Below, piece by piece: positions 7,323 through 16,170 of a stretch of DNA of 64,000 nucleotides. Numbering within the stretch: position 1 is the first letter of the stretch; each line of letters opens with the position of its first letter. Source of the stretch: Rossellomorea aquimaris (GTDB lineage: Bacteria; Bacillota; Bacilli; Bacillales; Bacillaceae_B); the NCBI RefSeq assembly GCF_001877785.1, contig NZ_MINN01000074.1, positions 186,001-250,000 of the forward strand. Reading direction: 5' to 3'. A model generated the notes under the pieces. That model was not told where the DNA came from, did no database searches, and saw nothing but the letters and a program-made list of their open reading frames with translations. Both the position numbers and the translations under genes were made by a program.

Positions 7323-8933
7323 GTGAGCGCGACGATGCTCTTTATTAATGGGGAAGTGGTTACGGTTGATTCGGAGTTTTCTGTAATGGAAGCTGTGGCC
7401 TTAAAGGATAACAAGATTATCGCGGTGGGAACGAATGAAGAAATCCTGGCGCTTAAGGGTGAAGAAACTGACATCATAGACCTGGCCGGCAGAAGTATTC
7501 TCCCGGGATTCATAGATGCCCATGCCCACCTCGAACTTTATGGGACAAACAGGCTGGGAGTGAACGGGAAGGAAGCAGACAGTATTACCGGACTAATTGA
7601 GAGACTGAAGGAGAAAGCGAAAACCACCCCAGAAGGAGAATGGATCCGTGGGTGGGGGTATAATCAGAATCATTATGCGGAAGGACGGCATCCTACTCGC
7701 TGGGATCTCGATCAGGTGTCCACAGAGCATCCGATCATCGTTGTCCGGACGTGCGGGCATATTTCCTGTGTCAACAGTAAAGCACTCGAATTGGCCGGTA
7801 TACATTCGCAGACGGAAAATCCTCCGGGCGGAAAATACGAGCGGAAGGCCGGGGAATTGACGGGACTGCTTTTGGAATCTGCTCACATGAATATGTTCCT
7901 GTCTGCAAATTATTCCGAGGAAGAAGTCATGCATGGCCTGGAACTCGCTTCAAAAGATTTTTTAGAGAAAGGCATCACCAGTGTTCATGATGCCGGCGGC
8001 TACGGGCCCGCCCACATCCGTTCCCTTTTGAAAGCCGTCTCTTCAAAAAGAATCAGACAAAGAGTTTACGCCCTGTACGGCTCCCTGCATGACTCCACTG
8101 GAATGGTTGAGAATGGTCTCATGAGCGGAATAGGGACAGGCCTCGGGGACGAGTGGATGAAAATCGGTCCTGCCAAGGTCTTTATTGATGGAAGCAGCAG
8201 CGGTCCCACCGCGAAGACAAGGAATCCTTATACGAGTGATCCCGATGATTCGGGAATACTTTACCTGTCACAAGAAGAGTTGAATATGTCCCTTGGAAAA
8301 GCCCATCAGGCAGGCTGGCAAATCACAGCGCATGCCATCGGGGACGAAGCCGTCCACATGATGATCGAGGCAGTCAGGTCTTCGCTTGAGAATGAACCGA
8401 GACAAGACCACCGCCACCGGATCGAACATTCCGGGATGACACCGCCCGATCTTCTTGTGAAAATGAAAGACCTGAATATTATTCCGATCCCCAATCCTGC
8501 ATTTATTTATGAGTTTGGTGACGGATATGTCTCAGATTACGGTGAGCGGGTGAACCACATGTTCCCCTTATTGAGTTTTTCAGAACACGGAATTCCTTTT
8601 GCCATCGGTTCCGACAGTCCGATCACAACGGCAGCTCCTCTTCACGGCATATTTTCTGCGGTCACTAGAATGTCAAAGTCGGGCAAGGTAATCGGCATCG
8701 GACAGCGCATCACCGTCCAGGAAGCAATAAAGGCCTACACATTGAACGGTGCATATGCGAGTTTCGAAGAAGAACTGAAAGGCAGCATAGAGCCTGGAAA
8801 ACTTGCCGACCTTGTCGTATTGAATGATTCAATTCTGACCTGCGATCATCAGAGGCTGCAAGAATTAAACGTAGAGCTCACAATTTTAGATGGAAAGATC
8901 GAATATGCGGCAAAAAAGGAGGGTGTCATTTGA
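7323..8933 (+). CDS. YtcJ-type amidohydrolase
   Basis: 536 residues of the amidohydrolase superfamily, YtcJ/N-substituted formamide deformylase branch. Visible are the metal motif DAHAHLE (about residues 64-70), HAIGDEAVH (about 337), HRIEHSGM (about 365) and the late aspartate in GSDSPI (about 430). The GTG start at 7323 has AGGAGGTG at 7310-7317. The ATG at 7321 runs straight into TGA. It probably cleaves an N-C bond in the same compound as the upstream M20 enzyme. It overlaps the next gene by four bases. Confidence 0.8.
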   Translation: MSATMLFINGEVVTVDSEFSVMEAVALKDNKIIAVGTNEEILALKGEETDIIDLAGRSILPGFIDAHAHLELYGTNRLGVNGKEADSITGLIERLKEKAKTTPEGEWIRGWGYNQNHYAEGRHPTRWDLDQVSTEHPIIVVRTCGHISCVNSKALELAGIHSQTENPPGGKYERKAGELTGLLLESAHMNMFLSANYSEEEVMHGLELASKDFLEKGITSVHDAGGYGPAHIRSLLKAVSSKRIRQRVYALYGSLHDSTGMVENGLMSGIGTGLGDEWMKIGPAKVFIDGSSSGPTAKTRNPYTSDPDDSGILYLSQEELNMSLGKAHQAGWQITAHAIGDEAVHMMIEAVRSSLENEPRQDHRHRIEHSGMTPPDLLVKMKDLNIIPIPNPAFIYEFGDGYVSDYGERVNHMFPLLSFSEHGIPFAIGSDSPITTAAPLHGIFSAVTRMSKSGKVIGIGQRITVQEAIKAYTLNGAYASFEEELKGSIEPGKLADLVVLNDSILTCDHQRLQELNVELTILDGKIEYAAKKEGVI

Positions 8934-9151
8934 GTAAAAGCAAATTTACAACATTATACTGCATCTCCCTGGGAATTCCGTTCTTGCTATTAATCTTCCC
9001 GTTCTTTTCACTGGGGAACAGGGCTACACCGATTGTAATGGGAATGCCCTTTTCGGTGTTCTGGGTGATCCTGTGGATCATCATTACATTTTTGATCGTT
9101 CTGATACTCTATCGGATCGATCCCGACAAAGATGAAGAGGAGGCGAACTGA
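8930..9151 (+). CDS. DUF3311 small membrane protein (YhjC-like)
   Basis: 73 residues with two transmembrane helices (about 9-28 and 41-62) and an acidic tail DPDKDEEEAN. DUF3311 proteins are typically encoded directly before an SSS-family symporter, as here, and are thought to be small accessory subunits. It starts with TTG, has AAAAGGAGGG upstream, and is coupled on both sides: a four-base overlap upstream and a one-base overlap downstream. Confidence 0.8.
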   Translation: MSKSKFTTLYCISLGIPFLLLIFPFFSLGNRATPIVMGMPFSVFWVILWIIITFLIVLILYRIDPDKDEEEAN

Positions 9152-10617
9152 TGGAAGATTGGCAGATTGCTATGATCATGATGATCGGTTATCTTGTGAT
9201 TGCACTTATCGTGGGAGTTATGGCCGGCAGGGGACATGACAAGAACTCTCTGGATGAGTTTACTGTTGCCGGCGGAGGACTCGGGCTGGTTGTCATGTGG
9301 TTCCTGATGGGCGGGGCCGTCTTCAGTGCATTTTCATTCCTCGGAGCCCCGGGCTGGGCTTATTCAAAAGGAGCTCCTGCCCTTTACATTTTGACTTATA
9401 CCGCGTTTGCGATTCTTCCGTGGTATATCATCGGTCCGAAGATCGGAAAAATCGGACGGAAGTTCAATATTTACACAGTGGCAGGTTTCATGAAAAAACG
9501 ATATGGAGGGAAGACGCTGCCGATCCTGATCGGGATCATCGCCCTGCTTGCCTCGATCCAATATCTTGCCACGCAAATGAAGGGAATGGCGTACATTTTC
9601 AATATCATGACGGAGGGACGGATCCCTCTCTGGCTGGGTGCCCTGCTTGCATATGGTATCGTGGTCGTGTATGTCGCCACAGGAGGTCTCCGGGCAGCAG
9701 CCTGGTCGGATGTCTTCCAGGGAATGCTTATGATCATCATTTCCTGGGTCGTCGGTTTAGCCATCGTCAATCAGATGCACGGAAGCATCGGAGAAATGTT
9801 TTCGAACCTCGTCCGGGATAATCCTCAATTCCTGGAAATCGGCAATGAAGGTTCGACGATGTCAGGTACGGCTTATACAACAACAATCCTTGTCTCCCTA
9901 ATCGGATTCCTGATGTGGCCGCATCTCTTTTCTAAATCTTATGCGTCAAATGCACGTACAATCAAAAAGACGGTGCTTGTCTATCCGATCTTTGCCCTTT
10001 TCCTGATACCTTTGTTATTCGTCGGTTTTTCTGCAGTCAACGTTGTGAATCCCGCCGATGTAGGGGCACCGGATGAAATTCTCCCATATTTAATCACTGT
10101 TGTTCTCACTATGCCGGGCTGGGTGTACGGTCTGGTTGGTGCCGGGGCGCTGGCTGCAGCGATGTCGACTGCCGATGCGATTACTCACAGCGCATCACTG
10201 GAATTCACGGACGGAGTCATCAAGAACATGAAACCTGATCTACCGGATAAAACGACATTATTTTTGATGAGAGCAGGGGTATTCGTAGTGGGCGGACTCG
10301 CATATGTCATCACCGTGTTCGGCGGACAGGGGCTCATCGCCCTGCTGCTTGGAGCTTACGGTTCCATCGTCCAATTTGCACCAGGAGTATACGGAGCCCT
10401 TTATTCAAAGAAAATAACAGGACCTGCCGTCATCACCGGACTCATCGTCGGTACATTTGTCAATTACTATTATCAGCTTATCGCTGAAACGACTCCATTT
10501 GATATTCATGCCGGCATCCTGGGCTTGATCTGCAATATAATCATTGTTGTTGTAATCAGTGCCCTCACCCGGCAAAAGAGCGGGAAGATGGCAGAGGAGT
10601 ATCGGAATATTGGATAA
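9151..10617 (+). CDS. Sodium:solute symporter (SSS family, YhjB-like)
   Basis: 488 residues, about 13 predicted membrane helices. It begins near the SSS-typical FTVAGGGLGLVVMWFLMGG and has MSTADAITHSASLEFTDG in the conserved region of helix 8. The family couples solute uptake to sodium. Its partner DUF3311 gene lies immediately upstream. Placed last in an operon with two amidohydrolases, it probably imports their substrate, but the substrate is not readable from sequence. A strong terminator follows. Confidence 0.85.
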   Translation: MEDWQIAMIMMIGYLVIALIVGVMAGRGHDKNSLDEFTVAGGGLGLVVMWFLMGGAVFSAFSFLGAPGWAYSKGAPALYILTYTAFAILPWYIIGPKIGKIGRKFNIYTVAGFMKKRYGGKTLPILIGIIALLASIQYLATQMKGMAYIFNIMTEGRIPLWLGALLAYGIVVVYVATGGLRAAAWSDVFQGMLMIIISWVVGLAIVNQMHGSIGEMFSNLVRDNPQFLEIGNEGSTMSGTAYTTTILVSLIGFLMWPHLFSKSYASNARTIKKTVLVYPIFALFLIPLLFVGFSAVNVVNPADVGAPDEILPYLITVVLTMPGWVYGLVGAGALAAAMSTADAITHSASLEFTDGVIKNMKPDLPDKTTLFLMRAGVFVVGGLAYVITVFGGQGLIALLLGAYGSIVQFAPGVYGALYSKKITGPAVITGLIVGTFVNYYYQLIAETTPFDIHAGILGLICNIIIVVVISALTRQKSGKMAEEYRNIG

Positions 10618-10642
10618 AAGATATGGATAATTAGTACAAAGG

Positions 10643-10682
10643 TTGCAAGTCCAACCCAAAATGGGGGGCTTGCAATTTTTTT
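10643..10682 (+). terminator. Terminator of the amidohydrolase-symporter operon
   Basis: TTGCAAGTCC (10643-10652) pairs with GGGCTTGCAA (10666-10675), followed by TTTTTTTG. Confidence 0.85.
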
Positions 10683-10773
10683 GTTGGAATACGTACAGGA
10701 ATTATAGGTAGATTTAGAGCTTTCAACATATGCAATGAATAATTATGGTATTTTAATAACAGAGGTGACGCCA

Positions 10774-11688
10774 ATGAAAAACAAACCAATTTATGTAGAA
10801 ATCCCCATCAAGGCACCTGTCGATAAAGTGTGGGAGATGTCTCAGGACCCTCATCTCCATGAGCAGTGGGATCTTCGATTTACATCCATCACCTATTTTC
10901 CAAAAACATCAGATGATGATCCGCAATCATTTCGATACGAGACAAAATTCTGGTTTTTAAAGGTTGCTGGCTGGGGTGAAAGTGTCGGGACCCATCATAA
11001 AGAAGACGGTTCAAGGACCTCTTCACTGCATTTCGGGACAGACCAGAAAATTTCTCCGATCTGTCAAGGAAGAGGATACTGGAGATATGTCCCGACGGAA
11101 AACGGAACAACTTTCCTTACCCAATATGGCTATGACGTCCGATTTGGCGGGTTTGGAAGACTCATAGACACCGTGTTCCGTCCGCTGATGGGGTGGGCGA
11201 CGGCTCTAAGTTTTGACGTGCTCAAGCAATGGATTGAAAAAGGGGAGCCGCCGCGCTCACAATTTATGCGCTACTTCAGCAGTACAATGATGGCCATACT
11301 CTTTTTCTTCGTTTGGGTTTATCAGGGGCTGGTTCCGAAGGTCATAGCGGGACACCCCAAAGAAGTTTCGATGCTTTCAGCCTTGTCCTCTCTGGACGGG
11401 ATGGCAGCTGTAAAAGGAGTGCAAATCATAGGGGTTCTTGAAATCCTTTTCGGTGCCGTCTGGCTTTTATATCGTAAAAAAAGGCATCTGCATGCACTGC
11501 AGATGTTCGTGTTCCCTATATTGATGATCCTGGCTGTTTCGTCGAATCCCTACATTTCTTATCACCCATTCAATCCAGTAACTTTCAATGCAAGTCTGTG
11601 GGTACTCTCCATTATCGGTTTCATTCTTGCCAAAGATTTACCCACTGCCTCCAGCTGTATTAGAAAGAGAAAGGTTGATTCAAAGTGA
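10774..11688 (+). CDS. SRPBCC domain fused to DoxX-like membrane domain
   Basis: 304 residues. The ATG at 10774 follows GAGGTGACGCC; an upstream in-frame ATG has no ribosome site. Residues 1-150 (IPIKAPVDKVWEMSQDPHLH onward) are a START/SRPBCC lipid- or ligand-binding fold. After about residue 165, four hydrophobic segments with FFVWVYQGLVPK and GVLEILFGAVWLLY resemble DoxX-like proteins. It begins a three-gene coupled unit similar to the B. subtilis yndG-yndH-yndJ region. A membrane-tethered ligand-binding protein is a reasonable guess; the role is unknown. Confidence 0.7.
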   Translation: MKNKPIYVEIPIKAPVDKVWEMSQDPHLHEQWDLRFTSITYFPKTSDDDPQSFRYETKFWFLKVAGWGESVGTHHKEDGSRTSSLHFGTDQKISPICQGRGYWRYVPTENGTTFLTQYGYDVRFGGFGRLIDTVFRPLMGWATALSFDVLKQWIEKGEPPRSQFMRYFSSTMMAILFFFVWVYQGLVPKVIAGHPKEVSMLSALSSLDGMAAVKGVQIIGVLEILFGAVWLLYRKKRHLHALQMFVFPILMILAVSSNPYISYHPFNPVTFNASLWVLSIIGFILAKDLPTASSCIRKRKVDSK

Positions 11689-12296
11689 CAATATATAAAG
11701 AACTTCTAGGAGAGGACTTTCATAAGCTGCATCCCAAACTTCAGGAGAGATATATGCTGCCTCTAGGACAACCATTTCAGGGGACAGGAACGATGTCAAA
11801 AATAGAAACCGGTCCTGCCTGGCTTAAGCCTTTTTTAACTTATGCTGTACGCAGAAAGTTTCTTTTTCCTGAAAGCGGTAAGGATGTACCGTTCACGATT
11901 AAAAATAGCTGCAGGCTCCTGCAAAGCGGAGAGACAGAGGTTTATTGGGAGCGGTCCTTCTTATTTAAAGAAGAGACACGTCAATTTAATGCCTTCATGA
12001 CCATTGATGCCGAGCGAGGGGTAGTAAAGGATTATTTGGGTGAACCAAGCCTGTTTTATTCCGACCTGAATCTTAGTGTAAACCATGACGGAGGGTTGCA
12101 CATACAATCCGGTTCTCAGCGTTTCCTTGCCGGTAGCTTTGAAATCCCGCTCCCTTCGTTATTCAGAGGCGAGGTCGCCGTGGAGGAAGGGTATGATGAG
12201 GTCTGTGGATGCTATACCATAAAAGTTGATATAAATAATAAATTAATAGGCAGGATGATGACTTATGAAGGTACATTTACTGCGCTGTCTGGTTAA
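11685..12296 (+). CDS. DUF4166 protein (YndH-like)
   Basis: 203 residues matching the DUF4166 pattern: YKELLGEDFHKLHPKLQERY at the start, then LGQPFQGTGTM and WERSFLF. No membrane helix or signal. The GTG start overlaps the upstream stop by four bases, and the gene's 3' end overlaps the next gene by 32 bases, so all three are likely coupled in translation. DUF4166 also occurs fused to saccharopine-dehydrogenase-like proteins; the biochemical role is not known to me. Confidence 0.75.
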   Translation: MTIYKELLGEDFHKLHPKLQERYMLPLGQPFQGTGTMSKIETGPAWLKPFLTYAVRRKFLFPESGKDVPFTIKNSCRLLQSGETEVYWERSFLFKEETRQFNAFMTIDAERGVVKDYLGEPSLFYSDLNLSVNHDGGLHIQSGSQRFLAGSFEIPLPSLFRGEVAVEEGYDEVCGCYTIKVDINNKLIGRMMTYEGTFTALSG

Positions 12297-13824
12297 TCCC
12301 GCCACCCTTTCAGGGATTATTCTTTTCACCGCAAGCTGCTTTATGGTGACTGACCAGCCTCATTTATTGATGCTGACTGCTGCACAATTGATATTGGTAC
12401 CAGTCATGCTTCTGCAGATCCTTGAATTGAGCAGGCTGCATAGAATAATCATTTGGATTGCGATGCTCTCCGTTTTCCTGCTGCAATTCGTTTCATTGAG
12501 TGGAGGCAAGCTGCTGCTCTCATTTATTTATGTGAGCTTTACCCTCTTGGTGGCAGCTAATGGATTGAAACGTTTTTCCAGGAGGGGTTTCACCAATTTG
12601 GCAGAAATTTCAATAGATGTGGGTTTGATGTATCTGTTTATAGGCGGGCTGTGGTTTTTTGCTTATATTAATGGGGTGGATACAGGGTTCAACCCATTGA
12701 TCACATGGTTAACGGCCATACATTTTCATTACTCAGCCTTTTTGCTGCCTATTTCCCTTGGTTTATTTGGAAGGATGCATGGGTCAACTTTGTATCGGTG
12801 GATCGTACCTGTTATCCTGGCAGGTCCTATGCTTGTTGCCATTGGGATTACTTTTTGGCCGATTCTTGAAGTCTTGTCCGTGCTGTTATACATACTTGCC
12901 ATTTACAGTCTGATCGGGCTTTCTTTCCGGACCCGCTTTGCCTCCCGTCTGCAGGCATTCCTGATCCGGATATCATACTCTGCGCTTGGGGTGACCATTT
13001 TATTTTCAATGCTTTATGCGCTGAATAGTGCCTTTGGATACTGGTATGTCAGTATCGAATTCATGCTATTGTTCCACGGTCTTGTCAATTGTATCTTTTT
13101 TGGACTTGCCTGTGTGATCGGCTGGGCGGCATCCCCGCCGGCATCGAAACAGGAAACGTGGACCTTTCCGGTGAGCAGGATAAAAGGGAGATGTGAGTGG
13201 TCCGGTAAAAAGCATCCCGGTCTTGTCGATAATCTTAAAGACTTTGTTGATGTGGATTCTTTACCCCATTCAATCGTTCATTTCTATGAGCACACAGAGG
13301 AGTACCAATTAACTGCTTCAGTCAAATGGGCTGCCTGGTTCATGCCGCTGGCCCTGTGCTTCAAACTGATCAGCAGAAGGATGCAGCAGTTGAACCTTCC
13401 TCTTTCCAGCAAAAGAACGGAAATGACAGGAGAAATCTTGCAGGTGGATCCGGACATGGATGGCAGGGAGCATCCGAGGGTATGGGTCCGCAAGGTGAAA
13501 CATTCCACCGTGTTTGCAGCCATCTATTCCCGGCACGAAACGAACGGGAGGACCTTTATGAATATTGCCCTGCCGCTACCGCATTCCTCCATGGTCGGTA
13601 TACTTCAATTAAAGGAATTGAATGGCTCCTTGATTTTGTCAAGCGAAGGAGAGGGAGATCCGGGTGTTTATCTGGCCGGAGGGGATAGTCTTTTAAAACT
13701 TCCTTTATCCGAGCATTTCTTGATCCGGGAAACGAGCCGGGGTTCACTTGCAGCCAGTCACAATATGAAAATCTTTGGGATGCATTTTTTGAATATCGAG
13801 TATTTGATTCACCGGAAAATATGA
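12265..13824 (+). CDS. yndJ: YndJ-like multi-spanning membrane protein
   Basis: 519 residues. About nine hydrophobic helices fill residues 8-295. The region with GLWFFAYINGVDTGFNPLI and LTAIHFHYSAFLLPI fits the YndJ-like family. A soluble C-terminal portion (about 300-519) follows, with features like the DUF4166 partner (RIKGRCEWSGKKHPGL). It overlaps the DUF4166 gene by 32 bases. Function unknown; conserved clustering suggests one membrane complex. Confidence 0.75.
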   Translation: MKVHLLRCLVNPATLSGIILFTASCFMVTDQPHLLMLTAAQLILVPVMLLQILELSRLHRIIIWIAMLSVFLLQFVSLSGGKLLLSFIYVSFTLLVAANGLKRFSRRGFTNLAEISIDVGLMYLFIGGLWFFAYINGVDTGFNPLITWLTAIHFHYSAFLLPISLGLFGRMHGSTLYRWIVPVILAGPMLVAIGITFWPILEVLSVLLYILAIYSLIGLSFRTRFASRLQAFLIRISYSALGVTILFSMLYALNSAFGYWYVSIEFMLLFHGLVNCIFFGLACVIGWAASPPASKQETWTFPVSRIKGRCEWSGKKHPGLVDNLKDFVDVDSLPHSIVHFYEHTEEYQLTASVKWAAWFMPLALCFKLISRRMQQLNLPLSSKRTEMTGEILQVDPDMDGREHPRVWVRKVKHSTVFAAIYSRHETNGRTFMNIALPLPHSSMVGILQLKELNGSLILSSEGEGDPGVYLAGGDSLLKLPLSEHFLIRETSRGSLAASHNMKIFGMHFLNIEYLIHRKI

Positions 13825-13967
13825 GGTATCAATCAGAAGCTTCAGCTTAGATAAGAAAATGTATGAATGATAATGGACAAGATGAATATTTATATAAAGA
13901 CTAATTGTACGATAGAAACTTTTTCAGTGTGTAAGTCAACTCGGAGCTCTAGATAGGGGCTGGTTTC

Positions 13968-14156
13968 TTGTATAGAAATAATCGGAATCCACTTGTGAAT
14001 ATCTCCATCTTCATTTTGATTTTTTTACTCATCATCCATGTCATTCGTTTTATCCTCAATGCGAAAGTGTACATCGTCTACAGTATGGGGCTGGGCCCGA
14101 TTTTATTAATGGGGCTTATCGTATTTCTGATTATTTTTCTTTATTTTAAAGGGTGA
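13968..14156 (+). CDS. Small hydrophobic membrane protein
   Basis: 62 residues with two transmembrane segments (about 11-30 and 38-60) and few charged residues. The TTG start at 13968 has only a weak AGGGG upstream, so the start is uncertain. A strong terminator follows 17 bases after the stop, which supports a real transcript. No family recognised. Confidence 0.55.
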   Translation: MYRNNRNPLVNISIFILIFLLIIHVIRFILNAKVYIVYSMGLGPILLMGLIVFLIIFLYFKG

Positions 14157-14172
14157 ATGTATAGGTACAGTG

Positions 14173-14206
14173 ACTGGAGACCAGACAAATGGTCTCCAGT
14201 TTTTTT
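14173..14206 (+). terminator. Terminator after the small membrane protein gene
   Basis: ACTGGAGACC (14173-14182) pairs perfectly with GGTCTCCAGT (14191-14200), followed by seven T. Confidence 0.9.
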
Positions 14207-14338
14207 GTATAAAGTGTTGTTAGGAGTTAGAAATTATTGGATAATTGTGAAAGCGGCTTTAACTGTTCCTGGTTTCCAAAAGCGAGATGCAGCGATAAAA
14301 TCAAATCGCACTATTTACATATCTAAGGAGAGATGACA

Positions 14339-14995
14339 TTGGCTACTTGGGTGACACATTTCAGAATCGCAGAAGAATTATTGAAAACGGAACTTGCCGT
14401 TTCGCGGATCGGATTTTTGGTAGGGAACATCGGCCCGGACTGCGGTATTATCGGGGAGGACGGGGTCCCTCATCCACCGAAAAAGATTACTCATTTCAAA
14501 GATGAAGGGAAAATCAATGCAGAATCATTTTACGATGAATATCTCCTGGGAGAAAATGAGTTAGATGCCGAGGGATATTCTTACTATCTTGGCTATTACA
14601 TTCATCTTGTTACCGATCAGGAGTGGCTGAAGATCGTAGCGGATAAGAAAAAGGAGAAGGTTTATCAGGATATCTTGAACTCTCCAGATTACGCGAGAAT
14701 TGTCAAAGGAGATTGGTACGGGCAGGATTTTTTATACCTCAAGCAGCATCAAGACAGCATTTTCTGGACGGATTTTCAGCACATCGATGATTTTCCGGAG
14801 TATGTGAGTTTCTTTAGAAACGGTCAGACATTAGAGCAAATCAGGAATATAACAAAATTCTACCAGTCCAGCTCGATTGGAGATGATCATGAATTTATTT
14901 ATCTCACAGCTGCAGAAATGAATGCATTCGTTGATCGTACTGTAGAAGACATAAAAGTACGGTTAAATCATAGGTTGAATATGCAAGTGGGCTGA
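14339..14995 (+). CDS. Zinc-dependent phospholipase C-like hydrolase
   Basis: 218 residues. The TTG start at 14339 is chosen: AAGGAG (14325-14330) is well placed for it and far too close to the ATG at 14333. The product begins MATWVTHFRIAEELL, typical of a Bacillus family annotated as zinc-dependent phospholipase C. Further marks are GNIGPDCG, HPPKKITHF and YYLGYYIHLVTDQEW, whose His and Asp could bind metal. Cytosolic, as no signal peptide is seen. Substrate unknown. Confidence 0.75.
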   Translation: MATWVTHFRIAEELLKTELAVSRIGFLVGNIGPDCGIIGEDGVPHPPKKITHFKDEGKINAESFYDEYLLGENELDAEGYSYYLGYYIHLVTDQEWLKIVADKKKEKVYQDILNSPDYARIVKGDWYGQDFLYLKQHQDSIFWTDFQHIDDFPEYVSFFRNGQTLEQIRNITKFYQSSSIGDDHEFIYLTAAEMNAFVDRTVEDIKVRLNHRLNMQVG

Positions 14996-15055
14996 TGGAA
15001 TTTGTATCCGTCTGCTGTTTTTCTTGAAACATAAACATAAAGTGAGGGTGGAAAA

Positions 15056-15511
15056 ATGAACATTAGAGAACGTATGGAAGGTGAAAAGCTTCCTATGAAA
15101 CTGTTATTGCTGGCTGATCCTTCGGAAGAAATTGTGAAGGAATATGTCGGGCGCGGGTATTGTTACCTGACCGAAATCCAACAGGAGATAGTCGGTGTCT
15201 ATGTTTTGCTGCCGACCAGGCCAGGAACGATTGAGCTTGTGAATGTTGCAGTTTCAGAGGAATTGCATGGCAGGGGGATCGGGAAAGAGCTGGTGACCGA
15301 TGCCATCGGGAGGGCAAAAAGTAAAGGCTACAAAACGATTGAAGTCGGTACCGGCAACTCAGGCATCGGCCAGCTGGCACTCTATCAAAAATGCGGGTTT
15401 AGAATAACGGGTGTTGATATGGATTTCTTCATAAAGCACTATAACGAGGAGATTTTCGAAAATGGAATACAGTGCAGGGATATGATCCGGATGGCACTCG
15501 ACCTTACATGA
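15056..15511 (+). CDS. GNAT-family N-acetyltransferase
   Basis: 151 residues. The acetyl-CoA binding block VAVSEELHGRGIGKELVTDA (about 64-83) carries the R-G-x-G-x-G/A motif. YQKCGFRITGVDMDFF is the usual GNAT end block. LLLLADPSEE and YVLLPTRPGTIELVNV resemble the B. subtilis YvbK type, though I cannot confirm orthology. GAGGGTGG precedes the ATG. Acceptor unknown. Confidence 0.8.
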   Translation: MNIRERMEGEKLPMKLLLLADPSEEIVKEYVGRGYCYLTEIQQEIVGVYVLLPTRPGTIELVNVAVSEELHGRGIGKELVTDAIGRAKSKGYKTIEVGTGNSGIGQLALYQKCGFRITGVDMDFFIKHYNEEIFENGIQCRDMIRMALDLT

Positions 15512-15614
15512 ATCTCTTGCTATGAATTCGATCTTTTACATGCAGCGTTTCTGATTTTAAAGTGGAAATAATTAAATAAAAGCTTAATAGAATGATGGGA
15601 AAAGGGGGAATTCT

Positions 15615-16133
15615 TTGTTTTTATATCTTGCTTTTTTTCTGCTTCTTTTGAATGTTGTCTTCCTGGTGTTGAAAAAAGTGGCTCCTTATTCTGAAATAAT
15701 GAACTCATTCAAAACTGTAAATGGATTCTGGAAAGCACAAGCCGCTTGTTTATCTCTTGTACTGCTTTTTGTGTTCCTTCACTTTTCAGGGGAGGAAAGG
15801 GCCAAATGGCACATAAGCCGTGACTATGTTTCCGATGGTGTTTTGTATTTGGGTGATGAGAGCGGGAGCATTGAATACCAATCATTGGTGGTGGAAGAAA
15901 GGAACTATGAAACAAACGTGATTTTACCCATTGCGGCGGTGAATTCAGATAAAGTTCGTCTGTTATTTACTCATGACGGTTCCGCAAAAAGAGAACCGAT
16001 AGCACTTTCTCAGCCCCATGATAAGAAGCAGCCTGTCAAACTATGGTTCCCCGAAAGTGGAAAATGGAGAATGGACATCGAAATAGATGGAAACGTATAT
16101 TCTTCCATCGTGCTTCCGGTCAAAGAGAAATAA
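15615..16133 (+). CDS. Membrane-anchored protein with extracellular beta domain
   Basis: 172 residues. Two hydrophobic helices (about 2-20 and 40-60) are followed by a soluble domain of about 110 residues rich in beta-strand pattern (WHISRDYVSDGVLYLGD, VKLWFPESGKWRMDIEID). The TTG start follows AAAAGGGGG. It is 37 bases upstream of the phosphoesterase gene and may be co-transcribed. No family recognised; the C-terminal part resembles generic carbohydrate- or protein-binding sandwiches only loosely. Confidence 0.6.
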   Translation: MFLYLAFFLLLLNVVFLVLKKVAPYSEIMNSFKTVNGFWKAQAACLSLVLLFVFLHFSGEERAKWHISRDYVSDGVLYLGDESGSIEYQSLVVEERNYETNVILPIAAVNSDKVRLLFTHDGSAKREPIALSQPHDKKQPVKLWFPESGKWRMDIEIDGNVYSSIVLPVKEK

Positions 16134-16170
16134 CTTATAGAAAAAACAATGTACAGAGAGGTGTACCCTG

